Below, in pieces: positions 1-8,498 of a stretch of 27,014 nt of DNA. Each line of letters begins with the position of its first letter. Within the stretch, counting starts at the first letter, position 1. Both the position numbers and the translations under genes were made by a program. Below the pieces are notes generated by a model. That model made no database searches and was not told where the DNA came from. It worked only from the letters and a program-made list of their open reading frames with translations. This stretch comes from CAYLZW01 sp964388085 (GTDB lineage: Bacteria > Myxococcota > UBA727 > CAYLZW01). The DNA is taken from the NCBI GenBank assembly GCA_964388085.1, contig CAYLZW010000049.1, forward strand, positions 1 through 27,014, read 5' to 3'.

Positions 1-21
1 GGCATGCCATACTTCGCGGGG

Positions 22-291
22 TCACCAGAAACGCGGGCTATTTCGCCTACGCGCTTGTGCCGAAGGTGGCGCTGCTGGTGCTGCCGCTGCTGGTGCTGCC
101 GCTGCTGGTGCTGCCGCTGCTGGTGGTGACGCTGCTGGCGCTGGCGCTGCTGGCGCTGTCGGTGCCGGTGGCGTCTCGGCCGGTGTCACTGTGCCGACGG
201 GCGGCGGCGTTTGCGGCTCGGCGGCGTCTTGCGCATGTGCCGCGCCGGCGATCAGTGAGCAGAACAAAATGGCGGAGATGATGCGCGGCAT
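22..291 (-). CDS. small secreted Pro/Ala-rich protein
   Basis: An 89-residue protein of unknown function. It starts with a clear signal peptide (MPRIISAILFCSLIAGAAHA, cleavage expected after AHA) and continues as a low-complexity chain of Pro, Ala and Thr with AAAAP pentapeptides. It ends in a basic, aromatic tail (ARRRNSPRFW). I chose the ATG at 291 because GGGAGGA lies just upstream and because the signal peptide starts there; a longer frame to 333 lacks both. The chain is probably a disordered periplasmic or surface linker-like peptide. No family is recognised. The Ala-Pro stretch comes from a 15-bp tandem repeat, so its length may vary between strains. Confidence 0.6.
   Translation of the reverse strand: MPRIISAILFCSLIAGAAHAQDAAEPQTPPPVGTVTPAETPPAPTAPAAPAPAASPPAAAAPAAAAPAAAAPAAPPSAQARRRNSPRFW
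71..160. repeat. 15-bp tandem repeat, six units
   Basis: Six consecutive 15-bp units lie inside the small secreted-protein gene. The first three are identical (gctgctggtgctgcc) and the last three carry a few substitutions. Read on the minus strand they encode the Ala/Pro-rich part. The unit is a multiple of three, so gain or loss of units would keep the frame. Confidence 0.85.
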
Positions 292-395
292 GGGTCCTCC
301 CAGGTGCCGCGCATCATCGGGGATGAGGTCCACTCAGCGCAACGCTCTCACTCGCCGTTGCTGACTGCACGCGTACGGAGAGCGCGGCGACATTG

Positions 396-2659
396 TCAGC
401 GCAGGGCGCCGCCAGCGATCCAGTGGAACAGGTAGGCGTGATCGCTGCCGGGCATGACGTCGGGGAAGCGGCCCGCCGTCGGATGCCCCGCGCTCGCAGG
501 CGCTTGAAGCAAGAGGCTGTGCTCCGGACGGGACGGATCAATCCGGCGGGACACGCCGTCGTCTCCCTCGACGCACTCCTCCGTCACGTGCCAGGCGAAA
601 CAGCTCTGCGCGCCCGCTTCGCTCGTCGGGTCGAGGCCCCCGAGCGGGTATGCGCCGGCGTCGGCCAGCTCCGGCGCACAGCCGTCGAGCGGTGGCATGG
701 CGCGCGAAGCCGGGGGCAGCGCCGCCGCGTGACACGCCGTGCAGCCCGCGCGCTCGAGCGCCGCCATCGCTCCCTCGAGCGTGAACATCTCGTGGACGAG
801 CGAGCCGACGTCCACAGCCGGGAGATCGCCCCCCATCTCGCCGGGCGCGTCGCCGCGATCGTCGTCGTCGCCGAGGCCGAGCTGGCCTTGGGTATTCTTT
901 CCCCAACACTTCAATCGTCCGTCGACCAGCAGCGCGCAGCCATGCGCGTAGCCGAGCTCTACCCGGCGCACGTCGCCGCCCACGTCGACGAAGGGCAGCG
1001 CGTCCCCCATCTCGCCGGGCGCGTCGCCGCGGTTCTCGACGTCGCCGAGGCCGAGCTGTCCGCTCGCGTTGTTGCCCCAGCACTTCAGCTCTCCCGCCGT
1101 CGTCACGACGCACGCGAAGAAACCACCGACGGCGACCTGCGCGGGCGTCACGCCGGTGCCGAGCGCCACGGGAAGGAGCGCGCCCCCGAGCTCGCCCGGC
1201 TCATCGCCAATGTCCTCGATCGTGCCCTGCCCGAGCGCGCCGTCGCTGTTCCGCCCCCAGCACTTGATCGTGTCGTCCGCGAGGAGCGCGCAGGTGGGCT
1301 CCGACGTGGTCGCCAACGCGCTCACCCCGCCGCCGAGTTCGACCGCAGGCATATTCGGCCCCACCTCGCCCGCGACATCCCCGCGCGTGTTCGTGTTGCC
1401 AAGGCCGAGCTGGCCAGCGCTATTGAGCCCCCAGCACTTGAGCGCGCCGTCGTCGAGGAGAACGCAGGTATGGGCCCAGCCTGCCGTGATCGCCGCCACC
1501 TCCGCCTCGTCGTCCAGGACGAGCGTAGGCAGCGCGCTGCCCATCGTCCCGGGCGCGCCGCCGACGCCGCCATCATGCGGCGCGCCGAGGCGTCCGAAGC
1601 CCTCGGAGCCGAAGCAGCCGACGTCCCCCGCGGTGAACGCGACACAGGTGTGATGACCTCCGACCGCGACTCCGCGTATTCCGCGCGCGCCGAGCCGCAC
1701 GTCCGGCAGCGCGTTCAAACCCAGCGACGGCCAGAACGACGTGGTTGATTCAATGCCGAGCTGGCCGGTCTTATTGAAGCCCCAGCATTTAAGCCGGCCG
1801 TCGTCGAGGGTCGCGCAGGCGTGGTAGCGGCCGAGGTAGATTCGCCTGACGCGCGGCTCGTCCTCGTCGCTGTCCTCGAACGAAGCTTGGTACAGCCCGT
1901 CGCCCGTCTCATTCGGGACCGTGCCGTGCGAGACTTGCGGACCGTCCGTCCCCCCAATCAACGACGTGCCATTCAGGTCCCCCCAGCACCGCACCACGCC
2001 TCCCTCGATGACGACGCAGGTGCGGTGTCCGGCCAGCCCGAGGTCGACGATGGCCGGCCCACCGGCACGACGAGGGACGCTTCCCGCGTCACGCCACCGG
2101 CGCTGCAGCGCAGGATGAACGTCGACGACCGGTCCACTGGCACGTTCACGAGCATCAACGCGTTGCCGGGGAAGGGTTCGGGTGGAAAGAACGGAGATAT
2201 CAGCCGGCACTCGTCCATCGCCGGTGCGTGCCAGCGGATCTCGACCACGCCGCCAGGCTTCCCCGTCGGCGGCGTTGCCGTGAAGGACTCGAACCATGAC
2301 TCGTCCAGCGGCGCTTCTTCGTCGCACGTCGGCGCAACTCCCCCTCCGTCGGTACCCGCGTCCCCGCCGTCGACACCCTCGCCGCCGTCGACACCCTCGT
2401 CACCGCCGCCGTCTGCGCGGACTCCGCCGTCGATATGCTCGCCGCCTCCGCCATCCGGTCCCGGAGGCCGCCCCGCGTCCGCGAGTGTCCGAGGCGGATC
2501 CCCCGCGACGCAGAGGCCATCGCTGCAGTGAAAGCCGTCGACGCAGGCATGGCCATCGTCGCACGCGCGCCCGGCGAGCTCGGGCCGGAGCACGCAGGCC
2601 GACGTCGTGGCGGCGAGGGCGAGGGCCATAAGCAGCAGGGACGAGTGGTTGCCGCGCAT
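396..2659 (-). pseudogene. RCC1-repeat lipoprotein with c-type haem motif, frameshifted
   Basis: The gene reads in two frames that join near 2040-2065. The first part (from ATG 2659) has a lipoprotein signal peptide with lipobox TSAC, a Cys-rich segment (ACDDGHACVDGFHCSDGLC), an Asp-Gly linker and an Ig-like beta segment ending about LVVPVG. It stays open to 1973 but turns into nonsense. The second part, one base out of phase, continues with AIVDLGLAGHRTC and about seven RCC1-type repeats (CWGxNxxGQLGLG pattern). It ends in a region with CTACH, a c-type haem-binding motif, and a C-terminal HWIAGGALR. Joined, the protein would be about 750 residues, an outer-membrane or periplasmic lipoprotein. 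Either a real single-base indel has broken it or the indel is a sequencing error. RCC1/BNR lipoproteins of this style are common in myxobacteria; the function is unknown. Confidence 0.75.
2364..2399. repeat. 18-bp perfect tandem duplication
   Basis: Two adjacent identical 18-bp units (2364-2381 and 2382-2399, ccgccgtcgacaccctcg) lie in the Asp-Gly linker of the RCC1 lipoprotein and encode EGVDGG twice. The unit length keeps the frame. Confidence 0.9.
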
Positions 2660-2711
2660 CTCCGCGAGGATAGCGCGCCGAGCACACGCGGAGGTCGGCC
2701 ATCTCGCCGAG

Positions 2712-2990
2712 TCACAGCAGGCGAGCAGGTCTCATGGGACCGTCACATGGTTGCGGTTCGGGCTGGTTCTCCTCGTGTAACGCGATGTAGGCCGCCAGGT
2801 CAGCGCAGCGACCGCTGACGAGATTGGCTCGCCCGCGGAGCGAACCGGACCGCTCGTCCGGCTTGAACCAGCGGACCAGCTTGTAGCGTCCGTCAACGAG
2901 CGCGCGGAAGAACGTGCGGCGGCGGAGATCGGGCGCACCATACCGGCCGGCGACGTCGCGCATCAGCCGGACGCGCTCCCCGGATGTGCA
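2712..2990 (-). pseudogene. C-terminal remnant of a sulfatase-like gene
   Basis: About 93 codons with no convincing start. The translation RTFFRALVDGRYKLVRWF followed by an acidic turn and NLVSGRCADLAAYIALHEE looks like the C-terminal part of type I sulfatases. In that family a 'dgryKlv' strand is followed by a short description of residue and Asp-Leu spacing. The frame runs back to a stop near 3020 with no ribosome binding site and no catalytic Cys/Ser-x-Pro-x-Arg region, which would lie far upstream. The thioredoxin lipoprotein gene now begins its 3' end at 3045, so the sulfatase body has been lost. The family call rests on motif resemblance only. A small unrelated gene starting at ATG 2963 is the alternative. 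Confidence 0.4.
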
Positions 2991-3044
2991 ACCCGCATAC
3001 CGGGCATGGGGTGCGCTTCATGCGGCGCCGTGCGGTTCGCCTCT

Positions 3045-4421
3045 CTACTTCTCATCGAGCGCCGCGCGGGCGGCCGTGGCGACGTCATGCAAGCGCATTC
3101 GCTCCGGCAGGGCATCATTGGCCTTGAGCAGCTCAACGAGCGCGGCGCGCTTGCCCGCCACATCGCCCTTGGCCCCGCGCACGTCGGCGAGCAGCTTCAA
3201 ATAGCGTAGGCGGCGCGGACCATACGAGAGCGCGACCGCCTTCTCCGCGACCGGCAGCGCCTCGTCGTGCCGCTTCAAGGTGTGCAGCGTCGAGGCCAAG
3301 CGTGCGTGCGCCTCGTAGTCGTCGGGGAGCTGACCGACTCGCTTTTGCAACAGCGCGACCGCCTCGTCACCGCGTCCGAGGGCGAGGTAGCTGTTCATGC
3401 GCGCGTAGTCGTGGACGCGCTGGGCAACGGGCGTCTTGCCGCGCGCGGCGTCCTGCTCCATGAGCGTGAGGCGCTGCTCATGGAGCGCGCGCGACTTGTC
3501 GGATTGGCCGAGCTGCTCGTAGAGGTCCGCCAGGTTGGCCATCACGTCGGCCTGGTCATCGACGGAGGCGCCTGCCGCGGGCTGGTCGACGAGCGCCTGC
3601 AGCTTCACGCGCGCGGCCTCGCGGGCGCGCTGCTTCAGCGGCTCTTTGTCGTCGAGCTTGCCGCTGCAGATGAGCAGGAAGCTCGCGAGGTCACCGAGCG
3701 CGGCGGAGCCCTGCACGTCGTCAAGGTGCTCGAGCGCGACCTCGGTGCAGCGCGCGTTCTCGTTCGCGTGCCTATAGGCGCGCGCGGCGCTGTGCACCGC
3801 CTCGCCGCGGCGCGGGCTCTCCTGCTTCGCCACCTCGACGAAGCGCTCTGCCGCTTTCGTCGCGTCGCCTTCCTTCCAGAGCCGGTAGGCGTCGGCGAGC
3901 GCCGCGTCGACGGCGCCTCCGCCAGAGCGCGAGGTGACGCCGCGCTCGAGGAAGGCCACGGTCTCGGGCAGGGACATCGCGCCACCGTGCGCGGCGACGA
4001 TGGCCTCGCGGACGGGATCGACGACGAAGAACGTCGGCCACACGCGAATCGGCAGTTGCGCGTTGATCCGCGCGTTCTCCGGGCGGTCGGTGTCGATCTC
4101 GAGGAACACGTAGCGATCGAGGAAGCGCGCGAGGCTCTCGTCATGCAGCACGTCGCGCTTCATGGACCAGCAGGTGTGGCACCAGGGCGCCCAGGCGTCG
4201 ATGAACACGAGCTTGCCCTCGGCGGCGGCGAGCTTCTTGGCGGCCTCCCAGTCGTCGCTGATGAAGGTGACGGAGGTCTTGCCTGCCGACGGTGTGGTCG
4301 TCGTCGCGGTTGTCGCCGCCGTCGTCGGCTTCGCGGCGGCTTCTGGTGCCTCGTCGTCCCGCGGACAGCCGAGCACGAGGAGCGGGAGGACGAGGGAGAC
4401 AGGAAGGGTTCGGCGCGTCAT
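3045..4421 (-). CDS. thioredoxin-fold lipoprotein with C-terminal TPR-like repeats
   Basis: A 458-residue protein. The N-terminus is a lipoprotein signal peptide with lipobox LVLGC (Cys19), then an Ala/Thr-rich linker. Next comes a thioredoxin-like domain (about residues 48-150) with WAPWCHTC near residues 78-84 and a cis-Pro-like WPTFFVVD. The CHTC pair suits disulfide reduction or exchange. From about residue 165 to the end it is helical with TPR-like units (for example DYEAHARLASTLHTLKRHDEALPVAEKAVAL, here given only as its region near residues 370-400). It is likely anchored in the membrane facing the periplasm, acting as a thiol-disulfide reductase or chaperone-type protein. The gene lies 18 bp after the amidohydrolase stop and may belong to the same transcript, though no strong ribosome binding site is seen. 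Confidence 0.85.
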   Translation of the reverse strand: MTRRTLPVSLVLPLLVLGCPRDDEAPEAAAKPTTAATTATTTTPSAGKTSVTFISDDWEAAKKLAAAEGKLVFIDAWAPWCHTCWSMKRDVLHDESLARFLDRYVFLEIDTDRPENARINAQLPIRVWPTFFVVDPVREAIVAAHGGAMSLPETVAFLERGVTSRSGGGAVDAALADAYRLWKEGDATKAAERFVEVAKQESPRRGEAVHSAARAYRHANENARCTEVALEHLDDVQGSAALGDLASFLLICSGKLDDKEPLKQRAREAARVKLQALVDQPAAGASVDDQADVMANLADLYEQLGQSDKSRALHEQRLTLMEQDAARGKTPVAQRVHDYARMNSYLALGRGDEAVALLQKRVGQLPDDYEAHARLASTLHTLKRHDEALPVAEKAVALSYGPRRLRYLKLLADVRGAKGDVAGKRAALVELLKANDALPERMRLHDVATAARAALDEK

Positions 4422-4439
4422 GCCGGCGAGCCTACCGAA

Positions 4440-6176
4440 TCAGCTCCGGCGCGGGGTCGGGTCGGCTTGTGGACCTCGTACCAGCCCGCCTGGGCGCGCC
4501 TCCGTGGGCGCTCCGTGCTCGAGGATCACCTGGCCCTTGCAGAGCGTGTACTCGTAGCCCGCCGCTCGCTGGAGCAGGCGCCCGCCCCCGGCGGGGAGGT
4601 CCGCGACGAGCTCCGGCGCTCCGAGCGAGAGCGCGTCGAAGTCGATGACATTGAGATCCGCGCGATAGCCGGGGGCGAGCAGGCCGCGATCGAGCAGGCC
4701 ATAGAGCTCCGCCGTCTGGCGCGTCTGCCGGTGCACGACGGTCTCGACGGGGAGGCGCGGGCCGCGGGAGCGATCGCGCGCCCAATGGGTCAGCATGAAG
4801 GTGGGCATGCCCGCGTCCGCGATGGCGCCACAATGGGCGCCCCCGTCGGAGAGCCCCATGCGGACGCGCGGATGATTGTGCATTGCGCGCAGCAGCGCGA
4901 GGTCGCCGTCGGCGTAGTTAAAGAGCGGAAAGTACAGGAAGCCTTCGCCCTCGTCGTCGCACAAGGCGTCGTAGGCGAGCTCTTGCGGGGAGCAGCCGCG
5001 CGCCTCGGCCAGCGCCTTCAGGCATTGCTCCGCGGGCGGCTCGTAATCGAATGCCTCGCCGCAGAGGTACATTTTGTCGAAGCCCCGCGCGACGAAGTTG
5101 GCGAACTCTCCGGCGTCGATGGGCTCGTCGGCGAGGATCTGCCTGCGCACCTCCGGGTCCCTCAGGGCCGCGCGCTTCTCGTCCCAGGTCTCGAGGCCGC
5201 CCACGAGGCTCCAATATGCGGGGTAGACGAGGAAGGGATGCGCCGTGCCGCGCCAGTGCATGAGGATGCCGATGGCGCGCCCCGCCGCCTGCGCCAGAAG
5301 AGGGATGCCCTTCGCGGCCGCGTCGTCGAGCTGCTCGAGGATCTGCCGCCAGATGTGCGGGCGCTCGTAGGTCTGGCTGAGGTTGAAGAGGAAGGGGCGC
5401 CCCGACGAGGCCGCGATGTCGCGCATCCACTCGAGCTCGCTCGGCACCTTGATGTGCTCTAGGGCCGCCTCGTAGACGCCGTGGCCCGCCTCTTTGAGAG
5501 CCTCCCCGAACGCGCGCAGCTCGTCGAGGGACGCGAAGGTGCCCGCGACGAGCACCCCGTCCGCCGAGCGGTGCAGCGGCGTGCGCGAGGTGGAGAAGCC
5601 GAGCGCCCCCGCGCGCAGGGCCTCGACGGTCAAGCGCTTCATCTCGGCGAGCTGCGCCGGCGTCGGCGCTGCGTTCTCGGCGCCCTCGGGCCCCATGACG
5701 TAGCCGCGCAGGGCGGCGTGGGGGACCTGCGTGGCGACGTCGACGGCGCGCGGCATGCGCTCGAGCGCGTCCAGGTACTCGGGGAAGGTCTCCCAGTCCC
5801 AGCGGATGCCCTCGACGAGGGCAGAGCCGGGGATGTCCTCCACGCCCTCCATGACGTTGATGAGCCAGCTCCGATCCTGCGGCCGACAGGGGGCGAAGCC
5901 CACGCCGCAATTCCCCATCACCACGGTTGTGCAACCGTGCCAGCCGGAGGGCGTCACGAAGGGATCCCAGGTGGCCTGGGCATCGTAGTGCGTGTGCATG
6001 TCGACGAAGCCGGGCGTCACGAGCTTGCCGCGCGCGTCGATCTCGCGCTCTCCGGGCGAGAGCCCCCGGCCTACGGCGACGATGACGCCCTGGCGGACGC
6101 CGATGTCAGCCTCGACGGCAGGGCTCCCGGAGCCGTCCACCACGGCGCCGCCGCGGATCACGATGTCGTAGCTCAT
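4440..6176 (-). CDS. N-acyl-D-amino-acid deacylase-type amidohydrolase
   Basis: A 578-residue metal-dependent amidohydrolase. The N-terminal beta-sandwich segment (MSYDIVIRGGAVVDG) leads to the metal-binding GFVDMHTHYD with His61 and His63. The D-aminoacylase-like signature NCGVGFAPC follows near residue 90. A later metal-ligand region reads GLSDGGAHCG near residue 445, and the C-terminal composite domain has RADLNVIDFD. In this family the reaction is hydrolysis of N-acyl-D-amino acids or related cyclic amides; the substrate here is unknown. Its start overlaps the stop of the upstream TetR gene by ATGA, so the two are translated together and the regulator probably controls this enzyme. Length and motif order look complete. 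Confidence 0.88.
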   Translation of the reverse strand: MSYDIVIRGGAVVDGSGSPAVEADIGVRQGVIVAVGRGLSPGEREIDARGKLVTPGFVDMHTHYDAQATWDPFVTPSGWHGCTTVVMGNCGVGFAPCRPQDRSWLINVMEGVEDIPGSALVEGIRWDWETFPEYLDALERMPRAVDVATQVPHAALRGYVMGPEGAENAAPTPAQLAEMKRLTVEALRAGALGFSTSRTPLHRSADGVLVAGTFASLDELRAFGEALKEAGHGVYEAALEHIKVPSELEWMRDIAASSGRPFLFNLSQTYERPHIWRQILEQLDDAAAKGIPLLAQAAGRAIGILMHWRGTAHPFLVYPAYWSLVGGLETWDEKRAALRDPEVRRQILADEPIDAGEFANFVARGFDKMYLCGEAFDYEPPAEQCLKALAEARGCSPQELAYDALCDDEGEGFLYFPLFNYADGDLALLRAMHNHPRVRMGLSDGGAHCGAIADAGMPTFMLTHWARDRSRGPRLPVETVVHRQTRQTAELYGLLDRGLLAPGYRADLNVIDFDALSLGAPELVADLPAGGGRLLQRAAGYEYTLCKGQVILEHGAPTEARPGGLVRGPQADPTPRRS

Positions 6177-6931
6177 GCTCGGCTCTCCCTTTGAGACGTT
6201 CGCGACTTTCGAAGTGACGGCTCCGCGGGCGCGGCGACGCTCAGGACGAGCAGCCGAGGCAGCATCTCGTCGCCGTAGCCGAGCGCGTCCTCGAGGGCCT
6301 CGGCGTCCGCGCCCCAGCCGAGCAAGAGCGCCCGCAAGAGCTCTCGGCTCAGCGCCGTGACGTCGAAGTGCTCCGGCAAAAGGCGCGCGAGCTTCTCTCG
6401 ATCGAGCACGGCCTGAAGGCTCGACCAGGTGACGAGGGCCCGCCGCATGGGCTCGCCGTCGTCGAGCGCGCCCTCCCCTCGTGCCTGCTCGAGCTCGTCC
6501 GCGAGCAAGGCGAGCAGCCCCATGGCGCGCTCGAGCGCCTGCTTCGCGGGCGCGTCGTCGAGCAGCGGCTCCGGCGCGGACACGAGCGAGCTGATGAGCT
6601 GGAAGCGGCGCGGGTCGACCTGCTTCAGCGACTGATAAGCGCGGCAGAGCAGCACGAGCCGCCGGAGGGGCGCCTCCTCCTTGCCCAGCGCTCGTGCCGC
6701 CCGCAGGAAGGCCTCGAAGCCCTCGAGCACCTCGAGCTGGACGGCCGCGAGCAGCTCGTCGCGGGAGCGGAAGTATCGGTAGAGCGCGCCCGGCGTGAAC
6801 CCAACGCGCTCGGCCAGCCGGTGCACACTGAACGCGGCCACGCCCTCCTCGAGGATGAGGGCCAAGGCGGCCTCCTGCAGCTCGTGCAGCCGACCTTCGC
6901 GGCGGCTCTGGCTTGGAACGCGAGGTGTCAT
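6173..6931 (-). CDS. TetR-family transcriptional regulator
   Basis: A 252-residue protein with a TetR-type N-terminal helix-turn-helix at about residues 20-65 (EEGVAAFSVHRLAERVGF, then PGALYRYFRSRDELLAA). A helical ligand-binding C-terminal domain follows. It is the first gene of a two- or three-gene minus-strand operon and is coupled by ATGA to the amidohydrolase. Two near-identical palindromes lie upstream in the gap to the divergent lipoprotein gene and are the likely operators, so it probably represses itself, the amidohydrolase and perhaps the lipoprotein. The extended C-terminus (LRKSRTSQRESRA) is basic. The ligand cannot be told from sequence. Confidence 0.92.
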   Translation of the reverse strand: MTPRVPSQSRREGRLHELQEAALALILEEGVAAFSVHRLAERVGFTPGALYRYFRSRDELLAAVQLEVLEGFEAFLRAARALGKEEAPLRRLVLLCRAYQSLKQVDPRRFQLISSLVSAPEPLLDDAPAKQALERAMGLLALLADELEQARGEGALDDGEPMRRALVTWSSLQAVLDREKLARLLPEHFDVTALSRELLRALLLGWGADAEALEDALGYGDEMLPRLLVLSVAAPAEPSLRKSRTSQRESRA

Positions 6932-6962
6932 GAGGGCTCTCCTGGCCGCGGCCGCCGCAAGC

Positions 6963-6998
6963 GTAAATAGTATTTACGTCTCTGTAAATAGCATTTAC
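6963..6998. promoter_or_regulatory. twin palindromic operators of the TetR regulator
   Basis: Two 15-bp palindromes, GTAAATAGTATTTAC (6963-6977) and GTAAATAGCATTTAC (6984-6998), share the half-site GTAAATA. Their centres are 21 bp apart, close to two helical turns, so bound dimers would lie on the same face of the DNA. They sit 31 bp before the TetR start codon and 20 bp before the lipoprotein start on the other strand. They are AT-rich islands in very GC-rich DNA. Binding by the adjacent TetR protein is inferred. Confidence 0.85.
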
Positions 6999-7018
6999 GA
7001 TCGGCGCCGGAGGTGAGC

Positions 7019-7906
7019 ATGGAGAACGCGCGACGACTGTCCAGGTCGAGAGGGATGACGAGCGCCAGCCGGATCGCGCCTCTGGCTCTGACCTTCGGTG
7101 TGCTCGCCGCGGCCTGCGCGGAGCCGCCCGTCTACGACGACGATCTCGGCCTGCAGGCGGTCGCCACCGAGGAGGGCAGCCTCGCGGGCACCTTCGTCTG
7201 GAAGAGCGCCATCGTCACCAAGGCTCATCTCCCCATCTCGCTCGGAGAGGACGGCGATCTGGCGGGAGGCGAGACCTACTACCTCGTCGAGCGGGAGTGG
7301 CTGCCCGCCGAGCGGCGCTATCACGAGCGTCGTCGGATCTGCGGCGGCCTCATCTACGAGACCGGCGGCACTACCTCCTTCATCCCCAACGAGCACTGGC
7401 GCCTCGTGCCGGACGTGATGAGCGCCGTCGTCGACGTGGACCACGCGCGCGGCGAGTACGCGGCCGTCGATCACGCCGAGCTCTGGGCCATCGAGCTCGA
7501 CGATCCCGTAGCGGACGCGATGCCGAAGAACCCCGAGGAGGCGGGCGAGGAGCGCTGGGCCGCCCGCATCCACGACGCTGACGACGATGGCCACCCGGGC
7601 ATGACCATGAGCATGAGCGGCTTCCTGCAGGGCGAGGTCTACTTCTGCCAGCGGAAGTTCTTCGACATGGAGGGCTACCTCGTCGGCGAGGACGGCGAGA
7701 GCCTCGGCCTCGTCACGGCGGCGTACGAGCAGCTCACCCTCGACGCCAGCTCGCCGCTCCTGACCAATCAGCTCGAGCGCTCGCCCCATCCAGACCCGAA
7801 GGAGGCCTGGTACCACATGGCCCGCCTGCCCGAGGGCTCCGACTGTGACGACGTCATGAGCGCCGTGGAGGACGGCGTGGTGTCGCGGCGGAATCCATTT
7901 CGGTAG
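7019..7906 (+). CDS. lipoprotein of unknown function
   Basis: A 295-residue predicted lipoprotein. A basic N-region and a hydrophobic stretch end in LAAAC (Cys33). The mature part is acidic, has a DADDDGHPGMTMSMSG segment that resembles a calcium-binding Asp-rich turn followed by a beta strand, and holds several further Cys residues. I placed the start at ATG 7019, five bases after GGAGGT. A GTG at 7013 is in frame but overlaps that site, and an internal ATG at 7055 would also keep the signal peptide. It is divergent from the TetR gene and shares the twin-operator region, so it may be a target of that regulator. No family with known function is recognised. Confidence 0.82.
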   Translation: MENARRLSRSRGMTSASRIAPLALTFGVLAAACAEPPVYDDDLGLQAVATEEGSLAGTFVWKSAIVTKAHLPISLGEDGDLAGGETYYLVEREWLPAERRYHERRRICGGLIYETGGTTSFIPNEHWRLVPDVMSAVVDVDHARGEYAAVDHAELWAIELDDPVADAMPKNPEEAGEERWAARIHDADDDGHPGMTMSMSGFLQGEVYFCQRKFFDMEGYLVGEDGESLGLVTAAYEQLTLDASSPLLTNQLERSPHPDPKEAWYHMARLPEGSDCDDVMSAVEDGVVSRRNPFR

Positions 7907-7918
7907 CCTCGTCGCGCC

Positions 7919-8449
7919 ATGACGCTTCGCTCTCTCGCCCGGAACGATCCGCCCGCCGCCGACATCGAGCAGCCCTGCTGGGTGTTCGCCTACGGCTCCA
8001 ACATGGACCTCGACGATCTCGCCCGCTGGCTGCGCGAGCGAGGCCACCCAGAGCGCGCGCCGCTCGAGCTCTCCGCCGCCGTCCTCGAGGGCCACCGCCT
8101 GGTGTGGAACTACCGCTCCCCCTCGCGGAAGGGCGGCGCCGCCAACGTGGAGGTGCACGCAGCGTCGTCGCTACCCGGCGTGTGCTTGCGCGTGGAGCCC
8201 GCGCTCCTGCGTGCGCTCGACGAGAAGGAAGGGCATCCGCAGCGCTACGCTCGTGCGCTCTGCCGCGCTCGCCTCCCTGGCGACCGATACGTCGACGCTT
8301 GGCTCTACACGGTGACGGACGCCTGGCGCCTCGATGAGCCATGCTGGCCTCGGCGGGCGTATCTCGATGTGGTGGTGCGGGGGGCGAAGGCTCACGGCCT
8401 GCCTGCTTGGCATTTGGAGGCGCTGGCTCAGGTGGAGACGGTGGATTGA
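7919..8449 (+). CDS. gamma-glutamylcyclotransferase-like protein
   Basis: A 176-residue protein with the family signature FAYGSNM near residues 24-30, where the backbone binds the gamma-glutamyl group. The expected catalytic acidic residue is in ALDEKEGHP near residue 100. YVDAWLYTV matches the later core strand. Members of this fold cleave gamma-glutamyl amides to 5-oxoproline or are related cyclotransferases; the substrate here is unknown. The gene starts 12 bp after the lipoprotein stop and is probably co-transcribed with it. The ribosome binding site is weak. Confidence 0.85.
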   Translation: MTLRSLARNDPPAADIEQPCWVFAYGSNMDLDDLARWLRERGHPERAPLELSAAVLEGHRLVWNYRSPSRKGGAANVEVHAASSLPGVCLRVEPALLRALDEKEGHPQRYARALCRARLPGDRYVDAWLYTVTDAWRLDEPCWPRRAYLDVVVRGAKAHGLPAWHLEALAQVETVD

Positions 8450-8498
8450 ATCGGCTTGATGGTGCTTGCGTGCTATGACGCTCGACCTCGGGGGGTTC

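Noticed and set aside
830..1031. 28-bp direct repeats in the RCC1 gene (830-857 and 1004-1031)
   Set aside because: They are explained by the repeated RCC1 protein units and need no separate role.
393..1748. Long plus-strand open frame of 451 codons
   Set aside because: It lies opposite the RCC1-repeat gene and has an Arg/Ala-rich composition typical of antisense frames in high-GC DNA; the minus strand has clear repeats and motifs.
3267..5462. Plus-strand open frame of 731 codons
   Set aside because: It is antisense to the thioredoxin-TPR and amidohydrolase genes, which have clear family motifs; no motif or ribosome site supports it.
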